A stretch of DNA of 64,000 nucleotides from Chloroflexota bacterium. Its GTDB lineage: Bacteria > Chloroflexota > Dehalococcoidia > Tepidiformales > Tepidiformaceae. Within the stretch, counting starts at the first letter, position 1. The number at the start of each line of letters is the position of its first letter. Below are positions 7,613 to 15,194 of the stretch, one piece after another. The DNA is taken from contig JACRBT010000017.1 of the NCBI GenBank assembly GCA_016234445.1, positions 124,001-188,000 of the forward strand. The letters are read 5' to 3'. A program made the translations under genes and the position numbers. The notes beneath the pieces are model-generated. The model was not told where the DNA came from. It saw nothing but the letters and a program-made list of their open reading frames with translations, and did not search any database.

Positions 7613-9171
7613 CCCCTGACGACGCCCGCCACCTTCGCCACGAACTCCGCACCCCGGTGAACCACCTGATCGGCTATGCCGACCTCCTGCTTGACGAGGA
7701 CGATCTCCCGGCGCCGCTCCGGACCCGCCTCGCCGGGGTGAAGTCGCTGGCGCAGCAGGTGTTCACGGCGACGGCCGGGGTCCTCGACGACGACGCGCAG
7801 GTGTCAAAGCGCAGCGTCGACACGCTCGACACACTCGTCTCGGACCTCCAGGACTGCATGCTCCTCCTCTCGGGGGAGGCGACCGCGGCGACCGCCTCCG
7901 ACATCCAGCGAATCGCCACCGCCACGACGCGGCTCCGCGCCCTGGTCGACGGCCTCCGCTCGCCCCATGGCGCGGCCCCGGCGAAGGGCGAGGCCGGCGG
8001 CGCTTCGGAGGCGGCCGAAGACGCCGGTGTGCCCGCCGCGTCGAACCCCGGCACGATCCTTGTGGTGGACGACGACGAGGCCAACCGGGAAGTGCTCGCC
8101 CGGCGGCTGGCGCGCCTCGGCTACGGCACGGTCGAAGCGCGCAACGGCCGGGAGGCGATCGAGACGATGGCCGCGCAGGCCGTCGACCTCGTCCTTCTCG
8201 ACATCATGATGCCCGTGATGGATGGCTACGCCGTGCTCGACCATCGCCGCGCCGACCCCGCCCTGCGCGACATTCCGGTCGTCATGATCTCCGCCCTCGA
8301 TCAGATGGACAGCGTCGTCCGGTGCATCGAAGCCGGCGCCGAAGACTACCTCCCGAAGCCTTTCGACCCGGTCCTGCTCCAGGCACGCATCACCGCCTGC
8401 CTGGAAAAGAAGCGCCTCCACGACGCCGAAAAGGACCTCCTGGCGACGGTCAGCCGCCAGGCCGCGGAGCTCAGGGACTGGAACCGGGAATTGGAAACGC
8501 GCGTCGCCGAGAAGGTCCGCGAGGTGGAACTTCTCCGCAAACTGGAGGGCTTCGTCGCGCCCCAACTGGCGGAGGTGATCATCAACGGCGGCGACGAGAT
8601 GCTCGAAAGCCACCGCCGGGAGATCACGGTCCTCTTCTGCGACCTCCGTGGCTTCACGTCATTCGCGGAATCGGCCGAGCCCGAGGACGTCAGCAGCGTC
8701 CTTCGCGAGCTTCACCAGGCAATCGGGCCGCTCATTTTCCACTATGAGGGGACGGTCCCGTATTTCACCGGCGACGGGCTCATGGTCATTTTCAACGACC
8801 CGCTGCCCTGCGAAGAACCGGCCTGGAAAGCGGTCCAGCTGGCCGTAGCTATGCGCGACAGTTCGATGGGACTGTCGGAGTCGTGGCGGCGCCGGGGTCA
8901 CCAGCTCGAACTGGGGATCGGGGTCGCCATCGGCCACGCCACCTGCGGGCGCATCGGGTTCGAGGGCCGCTCCGAATACACAGCGATCGGCACGGTTACG
9001 AACCTGTCAGCGCGGCTCTGCGGCGAAGCGAAGGGCGGCCAGGTCCTCGTCACCGAGCGGGTCTATTCCCTGGTGGAAGACCGCGTGAGTGCCGCGCTCG
9101 TCGGCGAGCTCGAATACAAGGGGCTTCGGCGGCCCGTCCCGACGTATACCGTCGACGCGCTTCGCCCGTAG
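7609..9171 (+). CDS. HisKA-like / receiver / class III nucleotide cyclase fusion
   Basis: 520 residues. Residues 1-100: a HisKA-like dimerisation segment with RHELRTPVNHLIGYADLL but no ATPase domain. About 146-265: a receiver with DDDE pocket and LVLLDIMMPVMDG phospho-site. About 270-335: coiled coil. About 340-515: a class III adenylate/guanylate cyclase domain. Visible there are the two metal-binding Asp motifs (FCDLRGFTSF and YFTGDGLMVIF) and the GRIGFEGRSEYTAIG...NLSARL helix. Expected output is a cyclic nucleotide, controlled by phosphorylation; ATP versus GTP preference is not certain. GTG start overlapping the receiver gene, so translationally coupled to it. The kinase-like N-terminus probably serves as docking or phosphotransfer module, which is inference. 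Confidence 0.88.
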   Translation: MTPDDARHLRHELRTPVNHLIGYADLLLDEDDLPAPLRTRLAGVKSLAQQVFTATAGVLDDDAQVSKRSVDTLDTLVSDLQDCMLLLSGEATAATASDIQRIATATTRLRALVDGLRSPHGAAPAKGEAGGASEAAEDAGVPAASNPGTILVVDDDEANREVLARRLARLGYGTVEARNGREAIETMAAQAVDLVLLDIMMPVMDGYAVLDHRRADPALRDIPVVMISALDQMDSVVRCIEAGAEDYLPKPFDPVLLQARITACLEKKRLHDAEKDLLATVSRQAAELRDWNRELETRVAEKVREVELLRKLEGFVAPQLAEVIINGGDEMLESHRREITVLFCDLRGFTSFAESAEPEDVSSVLRELHQAIGPLIFHYEGTVPYFTGDGLMVIFNDPLPCEEPAWKAVQLAVAMRDSSMGLSESWRRRGHQLELGIGVAIGHATCGRIGFEGRSEYTAIGTVTNLSARLCGEAKGGQVLVTERVYSLVEDRVSAALVGELEYKGLRRPVPTYTVDALRP

Positions 9172-9194
9172 CCCGGGGCCTCCCCGGCTGGCTG

Positions 9195-9638
9195 TTAGCG
9201 CGGCTTCTGGAGGACTTCGAAGCCGGCCTTCTCCCAGGCGATCATGCCGCCGCCGAGCTCCCAGACGTTGGTGTAGCCGAGGAGGACGAGGGCCTGGGCG
9301 GCCTCGGTGCTCATCCGCCCGGAACGGCAGTACAGCACGATCTTGGCCGACTTGTCCGCGGGGAGCTGGTCCAGTTCCTCGGCGATGTGGTCGAAGGGGA
9401 TGAAGGCGCCGGTCCCGGCGAGTTCGCCCTCGTAAGGGATGTGGACGTTGACCAGGGGAACATCCTCGGCCTTGAGCATCGCGTCCAGCTCCACGGCGGT
9501 GAGGCGCCGGAAGCCCCCGGCGTCCTTGCCGGGAAGGTTCCCTTCGCCACCGTTCGACGCCGAGTCGCCGCCACCACAGGCGGCGAGGAGCAACAGGCCG
9601 ATGGCTGCGACGAGTGCCCAGGCCCGCGGTCCCTTCAT
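9195..9638 (-). CDS. Rhodanese-like lipoprotein
   Basis: 147 residues. Lipoprotein signal peptide with lipobox LLAAC (Cys about 21), so anchored outside the membrane. Residues 45-145 form a rhodanese domain: VPLVNVHIPYEGELAGTGA (the 'DVR..' strand) and the active-site loop LYCRSGRMS with its nucleophilic Cys, ending in the G..AW..AGF motif. Rhodaneses carry sulfane sulfur or act as thiol redox or sensing proteins. It overlaps the preceding hypothetical gene by 4 bp and is the last gene of the minus-strand cluster with the dehalogenases. Substrate unknown. Confidence 0.88.
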   Translation of the reverse strand: MKGPRAWALVAAIGLLLLAACGGGDSASNGGEGNLPGKDAGGFRRLTAVELDAMLKAEDVPLVNVHIPYEGELAGTGAFIPFDHIAEELDQLPADKSAKIVLYCRSGRMSTEAAQALVLLGYTNVWELGGGMIAWEKAGFEVLQKPR

Positions 9639-10102
9639 CTGCCCATCTCCTCAACGCGCCGCATCCGGGTCACGCGCTTCATCGGCAGCAGGTTCCAGAC
9701 GAGGATGTCGCCTTCAAGGTGCCGGGTGACGGCGACGAAGGCGTTGTTCGGGCGGAGGACGAGAGCCCCGTCTTCGAACGTGGCTGCCACGCTGATGGGC
9801 GCGAACCCGCGGGCGCCGACGTCGTTCACGCCGTTTTCGAGGGTGCCGTCGGCGCGCATGTCGTGGACGACGCCGCCCGCAGTGATGACGACGCGGTTCC
9901 CGGCCTGCTCGACCCGCTCAACGTGCCCGAGGTCGTCGCTGCGCTGGCCGTCGATGGTGACCTCGAACGCCTTCCAGAGTCCCCGGAAGTCCGGGACGCC
10001 CGGCGCCAGCGGCTCGCTGCAACCGGCGAGGACTGGCGGCGGCATCTCGCCCTGCCAGCCGCCAGGGGGCGTATGGGCTACGGGGATATCGTCGACTCGC
10101 AT
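9635..10102 (-). CDS. Hypothetical protein
   Basis: 155 residues from the ATG at 10102 (MRVDDIPVAHTPP); an upstream start at 10141 is possible but would overlap the previous gene. No signal peptide or membrane segment. The sequence looks like a small beta-barrel: PDFRGLWKAFEVTIDG, then alternating strands such as RVVITAGGVVHDMRADGT and GALVLRPNNAFVAVTRHLEGD. The 'G.W' opening recalls lipocalin-like or DUF-type ligand-binding barrels, but I cannot name a family. It lies in the dehalogenase operon between a DUF1330-like gene and the rhodanese lipoprotein, with a 4-bp overlap to the latter. Confidence 0.75.
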   Translation of the reverse strand: MRVDDIPVAHTPPGGWQGEMPPPVLAGCSEPLAPGVPDFRGLWKAFEVTIDGQRSDDLGHVERVEQAGNRVVITAGGVVHDMRADGTLENGVNDVGARGFAPISVAATFEDGALVLRPNNAFVAVTRHLEGDILVWNLLPMKRVTRMRRVEEMGR

Positions 10103-10137
10103 CTCACCCTCCAGATCACGGCAAGGCCGGCCCCGCG

Positions 10138-10935
10138 TCAAGCCGGGAAGGCGGCGGCGAGGCGGTCGACGGTTGGGAGCAGCATCATCGCGTAGGTATC
10201 AGCCAGGGCCTGTTGACGCGTCGCCTGCGCCTGCTGGTGTGCCGGGACCTGGCGCAGCTTCTCGAACGCGGCGTGACTGGGGAAGCGGTTGAACCGCACC
10301 TGGTCCCAGCCGCGGCCGTCGCCGAGGACCGTGCCCTCGACGGCGAAGTACGCTTCCGGCCGGACGCCCAGTTCGAATCCCGCAGCCCCCGCACTCGCGC
10401 CGTAGACGTTCATCCCGTCGACGCCGCCCTCGGCGAACTTCAGCACGTGCAGCATCACGAACGGGCGGTCACCGTCCGCCAGCTCGACCGGGGCCGGCTC
10501 CGGCAGCCGGGGCAGGGGGAGCGGCGTGCAGGCCATGACGATCGTTTGCTCCATACCCGCGTCCTTGTGGACGTGTTTCTCCTGGAAGTCGGGGCGCCGC
10601 TGCATCGCCAGGAATGACCGCCGGGTGGGGTACTTCACGATCCCGATGCGGTCCCAGGCCGGGGCGGCGCCAAGCAGCTGCCGCTCCACGTCGGCGACGA
10701 AGACGACCTCGGCGCCGATGTCGCGCAGGATCCCTGTCGGCGCGTAGAGGTCGTCGGCTTCGCGGCCGCTGCGCACCGGCGCGCCGCTGTCCGCGTAGTC
10801 GGCGACCGCGCGGTACTTCATCAGGTTGACCATGTAGATCGGCCCGTCGCTCTCGGGCGGCGTCGCCGCCATCCGGGAGATGTATTCGAAGTCGGGTTTT
10901 CCGTAACGGACCGGGCCCTGGCGTTGTTCGGACAT
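10138..10935 (-). CDS. DUF1330/dimeric alpha-beta barrel-like protein
   Basis: 265 residues, seemingly two ferredoxin-like halves. The first has PIYMVNLMKYR...DDLYAPTGILRDIGAEVVFVADVERQ and WDRIGIVKYPTRRSFLAM; the second has FVMLHVLKFAEGG, then WDQVRFNRFPSHAAFEKL. The 'VNLMKYR' and 'W..VRFNRFPS' patterns are those of DUF1330 and related dimeric alpha-beta barrel proteins. No catalytic function is established for the family. It lies in the operon after the nitronate-monooxygenase-like gene. Confidence 0.75.
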   Translation of the reverse strand: MSEQRQGPVRYGKPDFEYISRMAATPPESDGPIYMVNLMKYRAVADYADSGAPVRSGREADDLYAPTGILRDIGAEVVFVADVERQLLGAAPAWDRIGIVKYPTRRSFLAMQRRPDFQEKHVHKDAGMEQTIVMACTPLPLPRLPEPAPVELADGDRPFVMLHVLKFAEGGVDGMNVYGASAGAAGFELGVRPEAYFAVEGTVLGDGRGWDQVRFNRFPSHAAFEKLRQVPAHQQAQATRQQALADTYAMMLLPTVDRLAAAFPA

Positions 10936-10962
10936 GACTCCCCTTCGTGCGCCCTTGGAGTG

Positions 10963-11847
10963 CTAGGCGCGGACCGCGGGGGCGAAGACGCCCAGCGCGT
11001 TCGAGGTCCGGGCGGCGACTTCGGCCGACTCCTGGAACATCCGGCGGATGACTTCGGCGGCCGGTGCGACGTCGGTGATGAGCGCGGCCACCTGCCCCAT
11101 CTGGATCCGCTTGACTTCGCCGAGGACCGCTTCCGCGAACTCCGGCTTTGCCACGCGGGGACGGATCCGGCCCTCAGCCGAGGCGGTCGCCGTGTCGTTG
11201 GCCGCGAGGATCAGCTTCTGGTAGTGCGCCGGGAGTTCGGATTCGACCGTCGCGATGAGCCGCGTCCCGAGCTGGATGCCGTCGGCGCCGAGAGCGAAGA
11301 CCGCCGCGATCCCGTGGCCGTCGGCGACCGCGCCCGCGGCGACGAGCGGCATCCCCGGCAGCGCCCGCCGGATCGACGGGATCAGGACCATCATGCTCAC
11401 TTCGTCGTTGCCCCGGTAGCCCCCGGACTCGACGGGCTCGGCGATGACGGCGTCGACTCCCGCCTCCGCCGCCTTCTCCGCGTGGGAGGTCGTCGCCACG
11501 ACGTGGGCGACCCGGATCCCCGCGGCCTTGAGACGCGCGGTCGCCACCCTGGGGCTGCCCGCCGACGTGATCACTGCTTCCACCCGCTCTTCGATGCAGA
11601 GCGCGACCTTCGCTTCGAGCTGGTCCGGCGGCATGAGGGCGATGGGGAAGTTGACCGCGAAGGGGCGGTTCGTGGCGGCCCGGAAGGCGCGGATTCGTTC
11701 CCGGAGCTGGTCGGGCGTCGCCCCGGCGGCGGCGATGGTCCCGAGGCCACCGGCTTCGGAGACGGCGATCCCCAGGCCGGGAAGGGCCGAGACGGCGCCC
11801 ATGATCAGCGGGTATTCGATGGAGTAGAGGTCGCAGATTGGGTTCAC
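10963..11847 (-). CDS. Nitronate monooxygenase-like FMN protein
   Basis: 294 residues with a GTG start at 11847, overlapping the haloalkane dehalogenase stop by 4 bp (11844-11847). TIM-barrel FMN protein of the nitronate monooxygenase/2-nitropropane dioxygenase family: YPLIMGAVSALPG and AVSEAGGLGTIAAAGATPDQL at the N-terminus, a FAVNFPI strand, and the phosphate-binding LVAAGAVADGHGIAAVFALGADGIQLGTRLIAT. In class I enzymes the catalytic His lies in 'EAGGH'; here the segment reads ESGGYRG, so the His is replaced by Tyr. It may therefore oxidise something other than alkyl nitronates (inference). Co-operonic with the dehalogenases. Confidence 0.85.
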   Translation of the reverse strand: MNPICDLYSIEYPLIMGAVSALPGLGIAVSEAGGLGTIAAAGATPDQLRERIRAFRAATNRPFAVNFPIALMPPDQLEAKVALCIEERVEAVITSAGSPRVATARLKAAGIRVAHVVATTSHAEKAAEAGVDAVIAEPVESGGYRGNDEVSMMVLIPSIRRALPGMPLVAAGAVADGHGIAAVFALGADGIQLGTRLIATVESELPAHYQKLILAANDTATASAEGRIRPRVAKPEFAEAVLGEVKRIQMGQVAALITDVAPAAEVIRRMFQESAEVAARTSNALGVFAPAVRA

Positions 11848-12788
11848 GGGTTCCGTCCTTCTTCGTCGATGCGTCGCAACAGGATAGCGCTGACTTCCGC
11901 CCCGTGCGTCTCCTGGAGGAAGTGGCCGGCGTTGACGGTGCCGAAGGTGGCGCCCGGGATGAGCGCGGCCCATTCGCGCCCCCAGGCCTCTGTGAAGACG
12001 AGGTCGCGTGCGCCCCAGATGAAGTGGGCCGGGCCAGTCCATCGCTTCAGCGCCTCGAAGTCCGCCTCCTGGACGGGGGCGTTCCCCACCGAGTCGTCGT
12101 CGATCGGGATCGAAAGCGGGAACCGCCGCGGCCCCGCCTTCGATGCGGCATCGGGGAAGGGGGCTTCGTAGGCGGCGAAGATCTCGTCCGGCGTAAGATC
12201 GGTCGCCGGGTCGCCGGGGAAGTTGGCAAGGAAGTTGCGCATCACGAATCCACAGGCCTGCTCCTCGAGCAGCCGGCCGCCCGGCTTCCAGAGCGACTGC
12301 CACATCCGGATGTTCGGCGTGTATTCGTACCCCGTGTGGTGCAACCACGTGTTCATGATCGCCAGGCGGCCGAACCGTGCCGGCGTGTCCACCACCTGCC
12401 GCAGCCCTATCGGCCCGCCCCAGTCCTGGCAGACCAGCGTCACGCCCTTGAGGTCGAGGGCCTCGACAAGCGCCTTCATCGCCCGGCCGTGGCGGTCAAT
12501 CGAATACCACCTGTCGTCGAGCACCTTGTCGCTCCGGCCGAAGCCGATGTGGTCCGGTGCGACGCAGCGGAAGCCGGCTTCCACCAGCGGGGGGATCATC
12601 CGCCGGTAGAGGTACGACCAGGTTGGCATGCCGTGGAGCATGAGCATGACGCCACGGCTGCCGATGCCTTCGTCGAGGTAGTGCATGCGGAGCGCGGTTC
12701 CGTCGACTTCGACCTGCTGGTAATGCGGCTGGAACGGGAACTCTGGCAGCCCCGCGAAGCGGTCGTCGGGTGTGCGGAAGATCTTCAT
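11844..12788 (-). CDS. Haloalkane dehalogenase (HLD-I-like alpha/beta hydrolase)
   Basis: 314 residues, usual length for the family. Haloalkane dehalogenases hydrolyse carbon-halogen bonds to an alcohol and a halide. Oxyanion/halide loop HGMPTW (52-57), nucleophile elbow CQDWGG with Asp122 followed by the halide-stabilising Trp123, cap domain with Trp163 and Trp167 as second halide-Trp candidates, acid Asp262 in WGARDLVF, and base His289 in NAGHFLQE. The elbow (D-W), the position of the acid and the 'AGHF.QE' end fit subfamily I (DhlA-like) better than epoxide hydrolases, though an epoxide hydrolase cannot be excluded. It begins a transcription unit with a consensus promoter carrying a palindrome at 12817-12846, and overlaps the next gene by 4 bp. 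Confidence 0.85.
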   Translation of the reverse strand: MKIFRTPDDRFAGLPEFPFQPHYQQVEVDGTALRMHYLDEGIGSRGVMLMLHGMPTWSYLYRRMIPPLVEAGFRCVAPDHIGFGRSDKVLDDRWYSIDRHGRAMKALVEALDLKGVTLVCQDWGGPIGLRQVVDTPARFGRLAIMNTWLHHTGYEYTPNIRMWQSLWKPGGRLLEEQACGFVMRNFLANFPGDPATDLTPDEIFAAYEAPFPDAASKAGPRRFPLSIPIDDDSVGNAPVQEADFEALKRWTGPAHFIWGARDLVFTEAWGREWAALIPGATFGTVNAGHFLQETHGAEVSAILLRRIDEEGRNP

Positions 12789-12816
12789 GGAGCCTCCCCG
12801 GCCGGGATAGGCCCGG

Positions 12817-12846
12817 ATCCTAGACCGCTGACACTCACGGTGTCAA
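12817..12846 (-). promoter_or_regulatory. Sigma70-type promoter with overlapping palindromic operator
   Basis: Minus strand: -35 TTGACA (12846-12841), 18-bp spacer, -10 TAGGAT (12822-12817), about 28 nt upstream of the haloalkane dehalogenase ATG. The -35 lies inside a perfect inverted repeat, TGACAC-N5-GTGTCA (12829-12845), a typical shape for a TetR-family operator. A repressor bound there would block the polymerase. No such regulator gene lies in this window. Confidence 0.7.
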
Positions 12847-12904
12847 TTGTTTCGCGGCCACGCGGGCGGGGTTGGACCCGTGTGCACCGGGCGAGGCCCC
12901 GGCA

Positions 12905-13579
12905 CTATGCCCAGCCCCCCGCGAACGGCACGACCTGCCCCACCATGAAGTCGCTCTTGTCCGACGCGAGGAAGAGGGCGAGTTCCGCCGACTCCTCGGG
13001 GCGGGCGAGGCGGCCGAGGGGGATGGCCGCCCGCATTCGTTCGAGCATCACGGGGTCGGCCAGCAGCCCTGGCGGGTAGTAGACGTTGTTCTCGACGTAG
13101 TTCTGGGCGACGGCGTTCACCTGGATGTTGTGGCGGGCGACCTCCAACCCGGCCGACTTCACGAAGGCGTTCTGTGCTCCCCGGGCGGCGGCGTAGGCGG
13201 CCTGCCCGTTGATCCCGCGCAACGGCGCGGCGCTGGTGATGGCGACAATCTTCCCGCGCTGGCGCTCGATCATCTGGGGGAGGACGGCCCGCGTCAGCCG
13301 CATCAGCGGGTGGACCAGCGCCTCGAACAACGCCAGCCAGTCGGCGTCGGCTATCTCTTGTACGCGCGCCCGCCGTGGCGCCAGGGCGAGGTTCGCCACG
13401 AGGACGTCGACGGGGCCCGCCTCGGCGACGCAGGCGGAGGCGGACTCTGCCGGTACGAGGTCGCGGGTGTCGGCCGTCACGATGGCGCCCTCCGTGCGAA
13501 AGAGGTCGACGATGGCCGGCCCCATGTAGAGTTCGGCGCTCGTCACAAGGACCCTGGTCCCGTTCAGCCGGCCGGTCAT
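12905..13579 (-). CDS. Halohydrin dehalogenase-like SDR enzyme
   Basis: 224 residues. A short-chain dehydrogenase fold without the NAD-binding Gly motif or the catalytic YxxxK. Instead it has Ser116-x12-Tyr129-x3-Arg133, and in place of TGxxxGxG it has Thr13-x4-Tyr18-x-Gly20. These two patterns are the published signatures of halohydrin dehalogenases, which convert vicinal haloalcohols to epoxides with release of halide, and open epoxides with anions such as azide, cyanide or nitrite. NYVENNVYYPP (substrate/halide loop) and the GQVVPFAGGW end also fit. It shares a 4-bp ATGA overlap with the F420-type nitroreductase upstream. The neighbouring haloalkane dehalogenase could supply its haloalcohol substrate. 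Confidence 0.85.
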   Translation of the reverse strand: MTGRLNGTRVLVTSAELYMGPAIVDLFRTEGAIVTADTRDLVPAESASACVAEAGPVDVLVANLALAPRRARVQEIADADWLALFEALVHPLMRLTRAVLPQMIERQRGKIVAITSAAPLRGINGQAAYAAARGAQNAFVKSAGLEVARHNIQVNAVAQNYVENNVYYPPGLLADPVMLERMRAAIPLGRLARPEESAELALFLASDKSDFMVGQVVPFAGGWA

Positions 13580-14067
13580 ACGGGCTCGATCCGGTAGGCG
13601 GGGTAACGGTCGGCAATGGCGGCGAATTCGGGCAGCGGCGCGCCCACGGCGACGGGGAAGTGCGTGCGGCCGCTGTAGGCGACGCGGACGTACTCGCGGA
13701 GGATCGGCGCCCTCTCTTCCGTCGGCACCAGCACGAGCCGGACCCGCCGCCGGCGGCCCTGGCGGAGGACAGCCTCGCCATTTGCTGCCTCTGCGTTCCG
13801 CACCCAGTCGGAGTGCGGCCCAAGCATGGAGACGAGATAGCGGCTGCCATCCAGGGTGACGATGACGACCGGGACCGAGCGCGTCCGGCCGGATGTGCGC
13901 CCCCGGGTCTCCAGGGCCGCCACCGACTTCGGCGGCAGCCCGAGGCCGGACAACCAGGCCTGGGACCGGTTCACCCAGCGCCCAAGCAGGGTTGGCCGCC
14001 AGTCGCGGTAGAAGAGCCGCATGATCCGGCGACGCTCGGCGGGGTCCTGTTCCCTTGCGGTGTCCAT
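13576..14067 (-). CDS. F420-type (Ddn/DUF385) nitroreductase-family protein
   Basis: 163 residues from ATG at 14067 (MDTAREQ), preceded by AAGAG; a TTG start at 14097 is an alternative. The core LETRGRTSGRTRSVPVVIV...DGSRYLVSMLGPHSDWVRNAEAA is the signature of the split-beta-barrel Ddn family: deazaflavin F420-dependent nitroreductases and quinone reductases. The GRxTGxxR loop contacts cofactor phosphates and 'WVRN..A' closes the fold. Stop and start overlap with the halohydrin dehalogenase gene (ATGA), so they are cotranscribed. The members of this family differ in substrate, and some bind lipids or FMN, so F420 use is likely rather than shown. Confidence 0.88.
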   Translation of the reverse strand: MDTAREQDPAERRRIMRLFYRDWRPTLLGRWVNRSQAWLSGLGLPPKSVAALETRGRTSGRTRSVPVVIVTLDGSRYLVSMLGPHSDWVRNAEAANGEAVLRQGRRRRVRLVLVPTEERAPILREYVRVAYSGRTHFPVAVGAPLPEFAAIADRYPAYRIEPV

Positions 14068-14234
14068 TGGTGCTGTCTCTTCGCTGGCCCCGGGCAACGC
14101 GGCCGAGGGGCGGAATCGCAGCCAAGGTGCTACGCCGCGGTGCGCCGGTCAAGCAGCGGGCGGTGGCGGTGCCATCACCTCCCGTGGCCCGGGGCCGGGC
14201 CCACCACTATCATCGGGGCGAAGGAGCGTGCCGA

Positions 14235-15101
14235 GTGCGTGCGAAGGTCGTTGTCATCACGGCGCCGGGACATCCCACGCTCCTCCAGAGCGGCTACCTG
14301 GTCCGTCACGTCGCCGAATACTGGCGGGAACGCGGCGTCGACTTCGAGCTGACAACCAACCCCACTGCCACGCCCGGCGGCGACATCGCCTGGCTGCACC
14401 TCGACGTGACGAAAGTGGGAGACGCCTATCGCCGGGCGGCGGCGCGTTTCCCCGTGGTCATCAACGGTGGCGTCCCCGACATCGCGAAGCGCCGCACGGC
14501 TTCGCACCTGGTGACCCGGGACGACAACTGGCCGGGGCCTGTCATCGTCAAGACCGACCTGAACTATGGCGGCCGCGCCGACGACTGGGGCTACCGCTGG
14601 CTGCCGATGCGCCACCCGTGGTTCCACGCGGTCCGTAACCGCCTCCCCGCCCGGGTGACGGGGCGCGTCGACCCCCGCGGCTATCCCATCCACGAGACGA
14701 AGGCGGCGGTGCCCGGCTGGGTCTGGCGCGATCGCAGGTTCGTGGTCCAGCGCTTCCTCGCCGAACGCGAGGGCGAGCGCTACGCGATCCGGCGGTCGTT
14801 CTTCCTGGGCGACCGCGAATTCGCCTACCGGGCACATGGTCCGGAGCCCATCGTCACGGGCGACGACCACGCGGAGTGGGAGCGGCTCGCACAACTCCCG
14901 CAGGGGCTCCTGGACTTCCGCGCCGAACTGGGGCTCGACTACGGGAAGATCGACTACGCGGAAGTCGACGGCGAGCTGGTGATCTACGACGTGAACCCTG
15001 CGGTTAGCGTCGACGGCCCTCCCGGCTGCGTCATCCAGCGGGAGATCATCGCGGAGCTGGTCCCGGGGTTCGAATCGTTCCTCGAACGGGCGGGGTTGTG
15101 A
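14235..15101 (+). CDS. ATP-grasp-like hypothetical protein
   Basis: 288 residues from a GTG at 14235 with the ribosome site AAGGAG 8 nt upstream. The N-terminal third (VVVITAPGHPTLLQSGYLVRHV, then GGDIAWLHLDVTKV) is a Rossmann-like pre-ATP-grasp fold. The rest looks like an ATP-grasp domain: VIVKTDLNYGG (ATP-binding Lys), KAAVPGWVWRDRRFVVQRFLAE (hinge), and LDYGKIDYAEVDGELVIYDVNPAVSV, with the acidic and Asn metal ligands. ATP-grasp enzymes couple a carboxylate to an amine or thiol. Similar genes occur in exopolysaccharide and peptide-modification loci, but the substrate is unknown. Divergent from the dehalogenase cluster. Confidence 0.7.
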   Translation: MRAKVVVITAPGHPTLLQSGYLVRHVAEYWRERGVDFELTTNPTATPGGDIAWLHLDVTKVGDAYRRAAARFPVVINGGVPDIAKRRTASHLVTRDDNWPGPVIVKTDLNYGGRADDWGYRWLPMRHPWFHAVRNRLPARVTGRVDPRGYPIHETKAAVPGWVWRDRRFVVQRFLAEREGERYAIRRSFFLGDREFAYRAHGPEPIVTGDDHAEWERLAQLPQGLLDFRAELGLDYGKIDYAEVDGELVIYDVNPAVSVDGPPGCVIQREIIAELVPGFESFLERAGL

Positions 15102-15194
15102 ATCTGCCCGTTGCTCGACCGCACGGGGGCGCGGGAACCGGTCGCGGGGGCACGGTGTAGGTGTAGCATTCCGCTGACCACCGAGGAGACGCAG

